Source: an uncultured Bacteroidales bacterium
Lineage (GTDB): Bacteria > Bacteroidota > Bacteroidia > Bacteroidales > UBA932
Assembly (NCBI GenBank): GCA_944325495.1
Contig: CALVAD010000003.1
Coordinates: 79,414 to 143,413 of the forward strand
DNA: 64,000 nucleotides
Reading direction: 5' to 3'
Every line of letters starts with the position of its first letter. Position 1 is the first letter of the stretch. Of the stretch, positions 42,887 through 52,667 are shown piece by piece. Made by a program: the position numbers and the translations under genes. The notes beneath the pieces are model-generated. The model made no database searches. It worked only from the letters and a program-made list of their open reading frames with translations, and was not told where the DNA came from.

Positions 42887-43000
42887 CTACGCAGTCACCA
42901 GCTTCTTGCCGGTCTTAGCGTTGCGTGCAGGCTTCTTCTCATAGATGTCCTGTGTGAAGAACCTGCATATTGTCGCCAAAGCAATGAAAAATGTTCTCAT
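42887..43000 (-). CDS. Candidate 37-residue small protein
   Basis: ATG at 43000 to TAG at 42887 on the minus strand. The peptide starts MRTFFIALATICRFFT and ends KKPARNAKTGKKLVTA. The N-terminal half is hydrophobic and the C-terminal half strongly basic. The RNAKTGKK segment faintly recalls the DNA-contacting arm of HU-family proteins, but the length rules out a complete one. It lies in the 1.1-kb gap between hmuV and gapA, upstream of the candidate small RNA and on its strand. It could be a genuine small membrane or basic peptide, or a gene remnant. Confidence 0.35.
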   Translation of the reverse strand: MRTFFIALATICRFFTQDIYEKKPARNAKTGKKLVTA

Positions 43001-43256
43001 ATTCTTGTGTTTTTGATTATCGGTTCCTGAAATCCATAAATAAGATGAAAAAACCTTTCTTTCCGTTGCGTCATTAGTGAATTATTTTCAGAATATTTCA
43101 TGATTTTCAGAATCCATCCGGCGTCATCCGGCCGGCGTCCTTGAAATTGCGGCGGAATAAGGCGGCATTGGGGAAATTCCGTGCTTCGGAATCCGTTTGG
43201 CCGGGCCGAGCATGGCCTCGATCTCGCGGCTGAAAATTATAGTTGGGAACAACAAT

Positions 43257-43292
43257 ACAAAAAAGGACGGAGGCCCGTATGAGCCTCCGTCC
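43257..43292 (-). terminator. gapA terminator
   Basis: Stem GGACGGAGGC/GCCTCCGTCC with a loop of eight bases, followed on the minus strand by a T-rich run, 25 bp after the gapA stop. Confidence 0.88.
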
Positions 43293-43316
43293 CGTCTTAT
43301 GCAATCGCTTGCGGAA

Positions 43317-44318
<1,002 letters not shown>

Positions 44319-44371
44319 TTAAAAAATTATAAGAAATATTAAACTTAAATTTCTAACCCTTTCAAGCGGTG

Positions 44372-44379
44372 CAAATTTA
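44372..44379 (-). promoter_or_regulatory. -7 box of gapA
   Basis: TAAATTTG on the minus strand, 56 bp before the gapA ATG, in an AT-rich region. Confidence 0.6.
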
Positions 44380-44402
44380 TCAAAAAAATAGGGAAAATCA
44401 AT

Positions 44403-44410
44403 TATCTTTG
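44403..44410 (+). promoter_or_regulatory. -7 box of the surE-lpxB operon
   Basis: TATCTTTG, 14 bp before the surE ATG; it diverges from the gapA promoter 23 bp away. Confidence 0.65.
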
Positions 44411-44424
44411 TAGAAAAAGTGTAG

Positions 44425-45249
44425 ATGAAAATTCTTGTGACGAACGACGACGGATTCGGGGCGAAAGGGCTTTCGGTTCTTGTTGACATACTGAAACCAT
44501 ATGGCGACATTACGGTGGTCGCACCGAAGAAACCGCAGAGCGGAATGTCCATGGCGGTCAGCATGGGGCTGAAGCCTCTGGCGGCAAGGAAACTCTCGGA
44601 GACTCCGGGAGAGAGCTGGTGGAGTTTCGACGCCTCGCCTGCGAGCTGCATCAAGTTCGGACTTGACAATGTGATGTATCCGGAGCGTCCGGATCTGGTG
44701 GTCAGCGGAATCAACCACGGCAGCAACGCCGCGACCGCCGCCCTGTACTCGGGAACGCTCGGTGCGGCGATGGAAGGTGCGGTGAACGGCATCCCTTCGA
44801 TCGGGGTGAGCCTTGACAGCTTTGCAAAGGACGCGGACTTCTCGGCCGTCGTCGACAGGTTCCCTGCGATTCTCGACCTGCTGCTTTCGCGCCCTCGCCG
44901 CTTCGGCATGTTCTACAATGTCAATTTTCCGGATGTGCCGTCGGGCGGCATAAAGGGCGTCAAGGTCTGCCATATGGGCAGGGCGCATTGGGAGAGGGAA
45001 TACCGCGATTTCAGGGAGTTCCTCGCGCAGTGCGGCCGGGAGCCTTCGCAGGAGGATCTCAGATACCTTGAGGCGGCGGAGCCCGGGGAGGAGATATTCG
45101 TGATGGCAGGGGACTTCACCGACAACGGCGACAGCCTCAATTTCCCCGACCACATATTCCTCGCCGACGGATGGATCACCGTGACGCCGCACAACATCGA
45201 CAACACCGACTGCGCCGAGGAGAAGGCGCTTTCGGAAATTTTCGTATAG
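44425..45249 (+). CDS. surE: 5'/3'-nucleotidase SurE
   Basis: 274 residues. The N-terminal MKILVTNDDGFGAKG contains the paired aspartates that bind the catalytic metal, followed by VVAPKKPQSGMSMAV and VSGINHGSNAATAALYSGTLGAAMEG, which are SurE signatures. SurE removes phosphate from nucleoside monophosphates and is often found in stationary-phase or stress gene sets. lpxB starts 4 bp later, an arrangement I recall as frequent in Bacteroidales. Confidence 0.94.
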   Translation: MKILVTNDDGFGAKGLSVLVDILKPYGDITVVAPKKPQSGMSMAVSMGLKPLAARKLSETPGESWWSFDASPASCIKFGLDNVMYPERPDLVVSGINHGSNAATAALYSGTLGAAMEGAVNGIPSIGVSLDSFAKDADFSAVVDRFPAILDLLLSRPRRFGMFYNVNFPDVPSGGIKGVKVCHMGRAHWEREYRDFREFLAQCGREPSQEDLRYLEAAEPGEEIFVMAGDFTDNGDSLNFPDHIFLADGWITVTPHNIDNTDCAEEKALSEIFV

Positions 45250-45253
45250 GGAC

Positions 45254-46402
45254 ATGCGCTACTATATCATAGCAGGGGAGGCTTCCGGCGACCTTCACGG
45301 CAGCAATCTGGTCCGCGGTCTCGCGGCCGAGGACCGCTCCGCCGAAATACGCTTCTGGGGCGGCGACATGATGCTGGCGGCGGCGGGCGAAAGCGGAGTC
45401 GGCGCCGAGCTTGTGAGGCATTATCGTGACGGAGCCGTGATGGGCTTCACCGAAGTGCTTGCGAAAGGGTTCAGGCTGCTCGGGAACATTGACTTCTGCA
45501 AGAAGGACATACTGGCATGGAGACCCGACGTGGTGATACTCATAGACTATCCGGGCTTCAACATGAAGATCGCCAGGTTCTGCCATGAGCACAACATAAA
45601 GGTGTTCTACTATATCGCACCCAAGACCTGGGCGTCGCGCGAAGGCCGGAACCGCAGGCTCAAGGCGTGGGTTGACCGGCTGTTCATAGTTTTCCCGTTC
45701 GAGAAGGAGTATTTCTCCAGCCGTGGGATTCCGTATGTCTACGAAGGCAATCCTCTCGTCGACGCCGTCGACTCCCATGAGTTCGTGCGTCCAGTGGAGG
45801 GCCGTTACATCGCGTTGCTGGCCGGCTCGCGCAAAGCCGAGATCTCCCGCACCATGCCGGTGTGCATGGAGCTTGCCGACAGGCTCTCCGCCCTGCCCCG
45901 CTACCGGGACTACAGGTTCCTCGTCGCAGGCGCTCCGGCGAGAAGCCGCGAGGACTATCTTCCGTACATCGGAGAGCGGAAAAACGTGGATCTGCTGTTC
46001 GACAGGACATACGACATCCTGAAATTCGCGGATGCCGCCGTGGTCAATTCCGGGACGGCGTCGCTGGAGGCTGCGCTGATCGGCACCCCGCAGGTGGTCT
46101 GCTGGAGCACCTCACCGCTGACTTTCCTGGTGGCGAAGCATGTGCTCAGGGTCGGTGACCATATTAAATATATCTCGCTGGGCAACCTCTGCATCGACAG
46201 ACTGGCTTTCCGCGAGCTGATTCAGGATGATTTCAACATCGAAGAGCTGCTTGCGGAGATGCGCAGGCTCAACGAGGATGAAGCATACCGCGCGCGCATG
46301 CTGGCCGACTACGAGGCCATACGCGAGTCTCTCGGAGGCAGCGGCGCGTCGCGCAAGGTCGCCGCGGCGATGATCAGAGAACTGAAAGGAGAACGGATAT
46401 GA
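45254..46402 (+). CDS. lpxB: Lipid-A-disaccharide synthase
   Basis: 382 residues, a GT19 glycosyltransferase that joins UDP-2,3-diacylglucosamine and lipid X during lipid A synthesis. Signatures include YYIIAGEASGDLHGSNLVRGL at the N-terminus, LIDYPGFNMKIARF, YYIAPKTWASREGRNRRLKAWVDRLFIVFPFEKEYF, and the acceptor-binding ALLAGSRKAEISRTMP and VVNSGTASLEAALIGTPQVVCW. It is co-transcribed with surE and overlaps the next gene by 4 bp. Confidence 0.95.
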   Translation: MRYYIIAGEASGDLHGSNLVRGLAAEDRSAEIRFWGGDMMLAAAGESGVGAELVRHYRDGAVMGFTEVLAKGFRLLGNIDFCKKDILAWRPDVVILIDYPGFNMKIARFCHEHNIKVFYYIAPKTWASREGRNRRLKAWVDRLFIVFPFEKEYFSSRGIPYVYEGNPLVDAVDSHEFVRPVEGRYIALLAGSRKAEISRTMPVCMELADRLSALPRYRDYRFLVAGAPARSREDYLPYIGERKNVDLLFDRTYDILKFADAAVVNSGTASLEAALIGTPQVVCWSTSPLTFLVAKHVLRVGDHIKYISLGNLCIDRLAFRELIQDDFNIEELLAEMRRLNEDEAYRARMLADYEAIRESLGGSGASRKVAAAMIRELKGERI

Positions 46403-47109
46403 ATGCATTGATTACCGGAGCGTCGCGCGGAATCGGCCGGACCATCGCGCTGGAGCTCGCCTCTCTCGGATACTGCGTGTCCCTCGTCGGACGGAGAAGG
46501 GAGACGCTGGACGCGGTGGTGTCGGAAGCGCTCGCGGCGGGCGCGCCCCGGGCTGTCGCCATACCTGCCGATCTGGGCGATGCGGCAAGCTGCCCCATGA
46601 TAGTCTCAAGGACGGTCGAAAGTCTCGGCGGTCTTGACCTGCTCGTGAACTGCGCCGGGCTGTCGCTTGCCGGCAGTTTCACGGAAGCGACCCCGGAACA
46701 ATGGGACAAGGTGTTCGCCGTGAACGCCCGCGCCCCGTTCTTCATCTGCCAGGCAGCGCTGCCGGAGCTGCGCAAGTCGAAGAAGCCTGTGGTGATAAAC
46801 ATCGCTTCGGTCGTCGGGTTCAAGGGGTATGCCAACCAGTCGGTCTATGCCTCCTCGAAGCATGCCTTGACGGGCTTCACCAAGGTGTTCGCCAAGGAGG
46901 TGCAGCCCTACGGGATCCGGGTGCATCTGATTTCGCCGGGCGGCGTGGCGACGGAGATGGTGAAGGAGATGCGGCCGGACATCAGGCCGGACGAACTCAT
47001 ACAGCCCGAGGAGATTGCGGAGATAGTGCGTTTTCTCGTGACTCGCAAGGGGAGCGGCACCATCGACCAGTTCTATATACGGCGCTATTCGGGGCTTGCC
47101 TTTGACTGA
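46399..47109 (+). CDS. Short-chain dehydrogenase/reductase (3-ketoacyl reductase-like)
   Basis: 236 residues of the classical SDR family. The cofactor motif is ITGASRGIGRTIALELA, the second motif is NCAG, and the catalytic Ser-Tyr-Lys appear as NIASVVGFKGYANQSVYASSKHAL. The Arg residues after the cofactor motif (VGRRRE) point to NADPH. It resembles FabG-type reductases, but the family is too broad to assign a substrate. It overlaps lpxB by 4 bp and its 3' end overlaps the convergent PH-domain gene by 25 bp. Confidence 0.85.
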   Translation: MNALITGASRGIGRTIALELASLGYCVSLVGRRRETLDAVVSEALAAGAPRAVAIPADLGDAASCPMIVSRTVESLGGLDLLVNCAGLSLAGSFTEATPEQWDKVFAVNARAPFFICQAALPELRKSKKPVVINIASVVGFKGYANQSVYASSKHALTGFTKVFAKEVQPYGIRVHLISPGGVATEMVKEMRPDIRPDELIQPEEIAEIVRFLVTRKGSGTIDQFYIRRYSGLAFD

Positions 47110-47513
47110 TTTTCCGCGGCGGACAGTTCGTCGAACAGCTCTCTGGTGCGGCTGGCGTCCTTCGTGTTGAAGAAGATGTGCTTGCCGTCGCCGGTGACTA
47201 TGTGCACGAACGGCGGGCGGTCAAGGTTGAGATGGAGCCGGCATGCGCCGATCTCCTTCATGCGGAAATGTCCGATCATCACGTCGCCGAGCGCGATGCC
47301 GTTGGTGCGTATCGTTATTTTCGGCAGGCTGTCGAGCAGCTCGGCCGACTCTATGGAGTCCAGCTTCAGCGTCGTGGAATAGCTGCCGGATATGACGAGG
47401 CTGCCGTCGGTGATTTCTATCTTGTTCGGCCGTGTCATGGACACCAGCAGCACGACGATGCCCGCGCACATCAGCAGTATTCCAATTATGAGCCCTGCGT
47501 TCATGTTTTTCAT
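47085..47513 (-). CDS. Single-pass membrane protein with bacterial PH-like domain
   Basis: 142 residues. An N-terminal membrane helix (about 5-28, AGLIIGILLMCAGIVVLLVSM) precedes a small beta-rich domain (NKIEITDGSLVISGSYSTTLKLDSIESAELLD, then GYxx-type strands and FFNTKDASRTRELFDEL) resembling bacterial PH-domain proteins. Ligand and role are unknown. Its 3' end overlaps that of the SDR gene on the other strand. Met codons at residues 1 and 4 are both possible starts. Confidence 0.7.
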   Translation of the reverse strand: MKNMNAGLIIGILLMCAGIVVLLVSMTRPNKIEITDGSLVISGSYSTTLKLDSIESAELLDSLPKITIRTNGIALGDVMIGHFRMKEIGACRLHLNLDRPPFVHIVTGDGKHIFFNTKDASRTRELFDELSAAENQSKASPE

Positions 47514-47601
47514 CTGATTTGCCTTTTTCGTGTGAAATTTACGAAATAACCGGCATTAATTCAAGTCGGCCGCCAGTGGTGGCACTGCTGAACCGGCATG
47601 T

Positions 47602-47737
47602 GGCCTTTGCGGAAGGTGCCGCCTCTCGGGAGGCTTGCCGTCCGCGGCAGTGAGCGGACGATGTCCGGAGCGGACGCGGAGAGGCATCGATGGAGCGCAG
47701 CGGAACCTCCCGAGAGGCGGCACCTTCCGCAAAGGCC
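47602..47737 (+). repeat. Structured palindromic element, type B copy 5
   Basis: Perfect 32-bp arms (47602-47633 and 47706-47737) around a 72-nt interior starting CTTGCCGTCCGCGGCAGTGA, with hairpin one GTCCGC/GCGGAC, hairpin two based on CGATG/CATCG, and the end GATGGAGCGCAGCGGAA. It lies between the divergent PH-domain and ogt genes, so here it is not a simple 3'-end terminator. Confidence 0.87.
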
Positions 47738-47789
47738 GGGGTCAGTATCAGGAAAAGATTTCCTATATTTAAAAAATTGAAAATAGGCG

Positions 47790-48302
47790 ATGAACAGGAT
47801 ACTTATAAGAAAGTATGCGGCTCCCTGCGGGGAGCTGCTGCTCGGCTCGTTCGGCGACAGCCTCTGCCTGTGCAACTGGACGGAGGAGAAGCATCCCGGC
47901 AGAGTGGACCGGCGTCTGAAGTCCCTGCTTGACGCGGACTACGAGTACGCCCCTTCGGATGTCACCGGCGAAGCTGCGAGGCAGCTGGATGAATATTTCC
48001 GGCGGGAGAGGACAAACTTCGACCTTCCGCTGCTTTTTGCGGGGAGCGGTTTCCAGAAGAAGGTCTGGCGGCGCTTGCTGGAGATACCTTACGGGGAAAC
48101 GGTTTCGTATGGCGGAATGGCTGCCTCGCTCGGCATGCCGAAGGCGGTCCGGGCGGTTGCAGGTGCGGGCGGCGCCAATGCGATTTCGATTATCGTCCCG
48201 TGCCACCGCGTCATCGGCGCCGACGGCTCGCTGACCGGATACGGCGGCGGTACCGCTGCAAAGGAATTTCTTCTGAGGCTGGAGGGAGTATCCGGCTTCT
48301 AA
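47790..48302 (+). CDS. ogt: Methylated-DNA-[protein]-cysteine S-methyltransferase
   Basis: 170 residues. The C-terminal domain has the acceptor cysteine Cys138 in IIVPCHRVIGADGSLTGYGGG and the DNA-binding helix segment SYGGMAASLGMPKAVRAV. It repairs O6-methylguanine by transferring the methyl group to its own cysteine. There is no AraC-type N-terminal extension, so it is the stand-alone repair form. Its stop overlaps the convergent yggS stop by 4 bp. Confidence 0.93.
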   Translation: MNRILIRKYAAPCGELLLGSFGDSLCLCNWTEEKHPGRVDRRLKSLLDADYEYAPSDVTGEAARQLDEYFRRERTNFDLPLLFAGSGFQKKVWRRLLEIPYGETVSYGGMAASLGMPKAVRAVAGAGGANAISIIVPCHRVIGADGSLTGYGGGTAAKEFLLRLEGVSGF

Positions 48303-48976
48303 TATTGTCTCGGGCCGAAGATGGCGGTGCCTATCCGGACCATCGTGGCGCCGTAGTCGAGCGCTATGCGCCAGTCGTCGGACATGCCTATGGAGAGTTC
48401 CCGGAAGTCGCACAATTCAGGGAACAGGTCGCGGCAGTAGCTGTGGAAGGATGAAATGCGGGAGAAGTCGGCGCGTATGTCCTCTTCGCTGTCAGTGTGG
48501 GTGGCCATGCCCATGAGTCCGCAGAAACGGATATTCCTGTATTTCGAGGCGTTGAACAGAATGTCGAGCGCCTCCTCCTCCACGAAGCCCTGCTTGGTCT
48601 GTTCGGCTCCGATATGCATTTCCATCAGGATGTTCACGGTCCTGCCCTCCGCCTTGCCCCAACTGTCGACGGCCTGAAGCAGGTGCAGGCTGTCAATGGA
48701 CTGGACCAGGGAGGCGTAGGGGAGCACGAGCTTGAGCTTGTTGGTCTGCAGGTGCCCGATGAAATGCCACTCCAGCCTGCCGGCTATCTCCGGATATGCT
48801 TCGTGGAAGTCATGGACCTTCTTCTGGAGTTCCTGCGGCCGGTTCTCGCCGAAGCACAGCTGTCCGGCTTCCACGGCCTCCAGCATCGCTTCCATGGGGT
48901 GGAATTTGGAAACTGCCACCAGCTTGACGTCGGGTGGCAGTTCCTTGTGGATGTCGAGCAGATTCTGCTTTATCAT
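48299..48976 (-). CDS. YggS/PLPBP-family pyridoxal-phosphate homeostasis protein
   Basis: 225 residues from the ATG at 48976. The PLP lysine is Lys24 in LVAVSKFHP. Further signatures are CFGENRPQELQKK, WHFIGHLQTNKLK, EMHIGAEQTKQGF and LSIGMSDDWRIALDYGATMVRIGTAIFG. Members bind PLP and influence vitamin B6 and amino-acid balance but have no known enzyme activity. The start overlaps the yidC stop as ATGA. A longer frame upstream lies inside yidC and is not used. Confidence 0.92.
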   Translation of the reverse strand: MIKQNLLDIHKELPPDVKLVAVSKFHPMEAMLEAVEAGQLCFGENRPQELQKKVHDFHEAYPEIAGRLEWHFIGHLQTNKLKLVLPYASLVQSIDSLHLLQAVDSWGKAEGRTVNILMEMHIGAEQTKQGFVEEEALDILFNASKYRNIRFCGLMGMATHTDSEEDIRADFSRISSFHSYCRDLFPELCDFRELSIGMSDDWRIALDYGATMVRIGTAIFGPRQY

Positions 48977-50820
48977 TTTCTGCCCTGTTTTCTGCGCTGC
49001 TCGCGGAGCTGCTGCTCCTGGATTTTCTGAGCTTCTTCCAGGCGCTGCTGCCATTTGCTCTTGGGCAGCGGCTTGCCCTCGCTCGCACGGACCTTTTCAA
49101 GGATCGCCTCCTTGTTGATGCTCTTGCGTATGATCACGGTCTCGAGGATGGAGATAAGCTGTGAAAGCAGATAGTAGTAGCTGAGGGCGGCTGAGAGCTG
49201 GTTGCAGATGAAGAACATCATGATAGGCATCAGCCAGAGGCTCATGAAGCGCATGGACGCCGCGCTCGGGTCATTTCCTCCCGGCTGCGAGGCCATCGTG
49301 AATTTCGAATAGACCCACATGGTCACGGCCATCAGGAGGGCGAAGAGCGACAGGTGGTCGCCCAGAATGGGTATGCGCATCCCGTAGTCGATGATCGAAT
49401 CGTATGCGGAGAGGTCGTCGCACCAGAGGAAAGGCTGCTGCCGAAGTTCTATGGACGCCGGGAAGAAGCGGAACATCGCCCAGAGTATGGGGAAGGTCAG
49501 CAGCATGGGCAGACATCCTCCCATGGGGCTCACGCCCGCTCTCCTGTAGAGATCCATCGTGGCCTGCTGCTTCTTGAGCTGCTCCTGCTGGTTGTCGAGG
49601 TGCGGATACTTGGCGTTGATCTTGTCGAGCTCGGGCCTCAGCGCGCTCATCTTGGCGGATGACGCGTACGACTTGTAGGTGAACGGCAGCACGACAATCT
49701 TTATGACTATGGTCATGAGCAGGATGACGAGACCGAAGCTGTCGATGAACTTTCCGAAGAAGTTGAACATCGGAATGATCGCATACTTGGTGAACCAGCC
49801 CACGAGCCAGCCTCCGAGAGGTATGATCTTCTCGTAGTTGTGGTCGTAGCTCTTGAGGGTCTGGAAATGGTTCGGCCCCAGATAGAATTCGAACGGAACC
49901 GTGGTGTCGCCCTGGGCGAGGTCGGCGCGCATCCTCGCGCTGCAGTCCATGAGGTTGTGGGTCGGGTCGCCTTCGGGATAGAAGTCTATCGCGAGGTCGC
50001 CCGAGCTGAATTCCTGCGGCGCGCGCATGATGACTGAGAAGAACTGCTGCTGGAACGCGAACCAGCTCAGCCTGGAGTCTACGCGGCGCTCGCCGTCGCG
50101 TCCGTTGCCGATCGATTCCGGTTTCTTGTCCCCCTCATAGTAGTAGTTGAGCTTGGAATACTGCGATTCGTTGCGGTAGCCCTTCTCCATCCTCGGCACG
50201 GTCACGCTGAAGTCGATGTCGAAGGAGCTGACATTGCGGGGTATGACGCCGTCCATGCCGACGAACGAGAGCAGGTTGTCCATGCGGTAGCTGTCTTCAT
50301 GGAGGATGTACTTCTGCTCTATGTATCCGCCTCCGGAGAAGGGCAGCCTCATCGTCACGCTGCTGTCGGTCCGTTCCGCAATCTGGAAGGCGAAGTCGTC
50401 CGTGCGTATGTATTCTCCTGCGTAGACGCTTATCGCATAGTCGGCCTCGCCCGGCTTGAACAGGTAGAGGTCGGTGCTGTCATAGTTGTAGTAGTCCTTG
50501 ACCCTGACGGAGTAAGGCTGTGCGCCCCTGGTGTTGAATTCCACCTTGAGCCTGCTGTTCTCTATGGCCACGATCTGGGCCTCGGCGTTGTATGCCTTCT
50601 GGATGGCGGAATCCTTGAAGATGTCTTCGCCTCCGCGGACGGCCGCCGATGACTCGTCCTGGATTTCAGGAGTGTCTTTCACGGGATTCATGGCCAGAGC
50701 AATGGAGTCGGCCTGGGCCTGAAGTTCGGCGTTCTTGCGCGCACGACCCGTCTCGAATACGGAGAAACCTACGAAAATCAGAATTATGAGGACGAATCCT
50801 ATAATCGTGTTCTTGTCCAT
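48973..50820 (-). CDS. yidC: Membrane protein insertase YidC
   Basis: 615 residues. An N-terminal anchor (5-22) precedes a large periplasmic beta-sandwich domain (about 60-340), then a group of membrane helices with KIVVLPFTYKSYASSAKMSALRPELDKINAKY and GGCLPMLLTFPILWAMFRFF, the conserved Oxa1/YidC core containing the hydrophilic groove. The C-terminus is basic (about 590-615), which aids ribosome contact. It inserts inner-membrane proteins alone or with SecYEG. It follows the DUF349 gene by 3 bp, with yggS overlapping after it. Confidence 0.95.
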   Translation of the reverse strand: MDKNTIIGFVLIILIFVGFSVFETGRARKNAELQAQADSIALAMNPVKDTPEIQDESSAAVRGGEDIFKDSAIQKAYNAEAQIVAIENSRLKVEFNTRGAQPYSVRVKDYYNYDSTDLYLFKPGEADYAISVYAGEYIRTDDFAFQIAERTDSSVTMRLPFSGGGYIEQKYILHEDSYRMDNLLSFVGMDGVIPRNVSSFDIDFSVTVPRMEKGYRNESQYSKLNYYYEGDKKPESIGNGRDGERRVDSRLSWFAFQQQFFSVIMRAPQEFSSGDLAIDFYPEGDPTHNLMDCSARMRADLAQGDTTVPFEFYLGPNHFQTLKSYDHNYEKIIPLGGWLVGWFTKYAIIPMFNFFGKFIDSFGLVILLMTIVIKIVVLPFTYKSYASSAKMSALRPELDKINAKYPHLDNQQEQLKKQQATMDLYRRAGVSPMGGCLPMLLTFPILWAMFRFFPASIELRQQPFLWCDDLSAYDSIIDYGMRIPILGDHLSLFALLMAVTMWVYSKFTMASQPGGNDPSAASMRFMSLWLMPIMMFFICNQLSAALSYYYLLSQLISILETVIIRKSINKEAILEKVRASEGKPLPKSKWQQRLEEAQKIQEQQLREQRRKQGRK

Positions 50821-50823
50821 TTA

Positions 50824-52629
50824 TTATTTGCTTTCTTCTTCGGCGTTTCTAATCTGTTCCTCCAGTTTCTTCAGCTCGGCCTTGGCTTCGTCGATCTTGG
50901 CCTGCATCTGCTGTATCAGCGGATTGCTGCTGCTGGACGAAGAGAAGAATCCTATGTTGTTCTCGTAGGTGGCGATGTTCTGCTGAAGGGTGTTGTACTT
51001 GGCTATCAGCAGGTCCTTGGGGCTCCTGTGCTGGTTGGACGAGGCGCCCTGCCTTCCGCTCCTCTGGCGGCTGAACAGGGGGAATTTCTCCTGCATGACC
51101 TCGCGGAACTCGGCAAGTATGGAATCCTTCTCCTTGTACGGCACATGGCCGATGGCCTGCCAGCGCTCGTTGAACTCCCTCATCATCTCGGCGTTCGCCG
51201 TCTCGTCGTCGCCGGCGACGAAGGCCCGGATCTCCTCTATGAGCTTTCTCTTGGCCTTGAGATTGCCGTAGAAGTCGTTCTCGGGAGAGGCGTTGGCATC
51301 CCTTCTCGCGAAGAACTCGTCGCAGGCAGCGCGGAACCTCTTCCACAGCTGCTCGGATTTCTTGCGCGGAACTGGGCCGATCTCCCTCCATTGTTTCTGC
51401 AGTGAGATGTACTGGTCCGTGGTCTTCTTCCATTCGGTGCTGTCCTTGAGGGCCTCCGCCTGCTCGATAAGGGCCTGCTTCTTCTCAAGGTTCTCGTTCA
51501 TCGCCCCCTTGATGCCGGAGTAATAGTCGCGCTTGCGGCCGAAGAAGACGTCGCAGGCGGCGCGGAAGCGGTCATATATCTTCTGGTTCTCCTTCTTGGT
51601 GGCGAAGCCTATCTTGCGCCATTCGGCCTGGATCTCCTCGATTTCCTTGGACAGGGCGTTCCATTCCGCGGAACCCTTGACCTCGCGGGCGGCTATCTCC
51701 TCGACGCGCTCGCAGAGTTTCTTCTTCTTCTCGAGGTTCTCGAGCTGCTGCTCCTTAAGCCCCTCGAAATGCGCCTGATAGCGCTTGTTTATCACGGCCG
51801 TGGCCGCCTTGAAACGGTCCCATATCTCCTCGCGCTTCTCCTTGGCGACGGGGCCGAACTCCTTCCACTGCTCATGGAGCTTCTGGAGTTCGTGGAATGC
51901 GGCGACGATGTTCTCGTTCTCGGCCAGCTTCTCCGCCGCCTCGCACAGGGCTTCCTTGACTTCGAGGTTCTTCTTGAAGTCGAGGTCCCGGAGGTCGCGG
52001 CTAATCTTGACCATGTCGTAGAATTTCTCGACATAGAACTGATAGCGGTCGTTTATGTCCCTGAACGACTGGGCGGGTACGGGGCCGGCCTCTCTCCAGC
52101 GGTTCTGTATCTCGCGGAAAGCGGGGAACTGGGAGCTCATGTCCTCCTGTCCTTCGACGAGGGCCTTGAGATCCTCGATGACTGCCTGCTTCTTGGCGAG
52201 ATTGGCCTCCCTCTGCTCCTCCTGCTGCCTGTTATACTCGGCGCGCACCTTCTTGTAGTCGGCGTACATGGCCTTGAAGTTCTGCTCCACGGCCTCGAAG
52301 GGATTGTTGCGCGTGTCCTCCGACATCTCGGGGTTCTCTCCCTTGAGCTTGGTCAGAAGCTTGTAGAAGGCGGACTTGATGGATTCGGCCTCTTTCGAGC
52401 GCAGCATGCTGTCTGCGCTGTCCTTGAGTTTGACGAACATTTCGGACAACTCGGCGAGAGTCTTGTCTGCAAGCTCCTCCGCCTTGTCGGCTGCGCTCTC
52501 GGCAGCATCTTCCGCCTTCTCGGCAAGCGCCTGGAGCTTGTCTTCGGCGGCTTCGACGACGTCGTTCACCGTTTCTGCGGTTTCGGCGAGGACATCCTGC
52601 ATCTTCTCGGGAAAGTTGTTTTCGCTCAT
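50824..52629 (-). CDS. DUF349-repeat coiled-coil protein
   Basis: 601 residues, highly charged and largely alpha-helical. The first 80 residues are Ala/Glu-rich heptads. Then come about five DUF349 repeats of 70-75 residues, each marked by a W-x-x-x-G-P/F block (RWREAGPVPAQSFRDINDRY, QWKEFGPVAKEKREEIWDRF, EWRKIGFATKKENQKIYDRF, QWREIGPVPRKKSEQLWKRF, RWQAIGHVPYKEKDSILAEF). The role is unknown in Bacteroidota. It is first in an operon with yidC and yggS. Confidence 0.88.
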   Translation of the reverse strand: MSENNFPEKMQDVLAETAETVNDVVEAAEDKLQALAEKAEDAAESAADKAEELADKTLAELSEMFVKLKDSADSMLRSKEAESIKSAFYKLLTKLKGENPEMSEDTRNNPFEAVEQNFKAMYADYKKVRAEYNRQQEEQREANLAKKQAVIEDLKALVEGQEDMSSQFPAFREIQNRWREAGPVPAQSFRDINDRYQFYVEKFYDMVKISRDLRDLDFKKNLEVKEALCEAAEKLAENENIVAAFHELQKLHEQWKEFGPVAKEKREEIWDRFKAATAVINKRYQAHFEGLKEQQLENLEKKKKLCERVEEIAAREVKGSAEWNALSKEIEEIQAEWRKIGFATKKENQKIYDRFRAACDVFFGRKRDYYSGIKGAMNENLEKKQALIEQAEALKDSTEWKKTTDQYISLQKQWREIGPVPRKKSEQLWKRFRAACDEFFARRDANASPENDFYGNLKAKRKLIEEIRAFVAGDDETANAEMMREFNERWQAIGHVPYKEKDSILAEFREVMQEKFPLFSRQRSGRQGASSNQHRSPKDLLIAKYNTLQQNIATYENNIGFFSSSSSSNPLIQQMQAKIDEAKAELKKLEEQIRNAEEESK

Positions 52630-52659
52630 AATGTTTTCAGTTCTGATTATTACAGACTA

Positions 52660-52667
52660 CAAATATA
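52660..52667 (-). promoter_or_regulatory. -7 box of the DUF349-yidC-yggS operon
   Basis: TATATTTG on the minus strand, 30 bp before the DUF349 gene start. Confidence 0.6.

Noticed and set aside
48977-49054. Upstream extension of yggS
   Set aside because: It lies inside yidC, and family similarity begins at the ATG at 48976.
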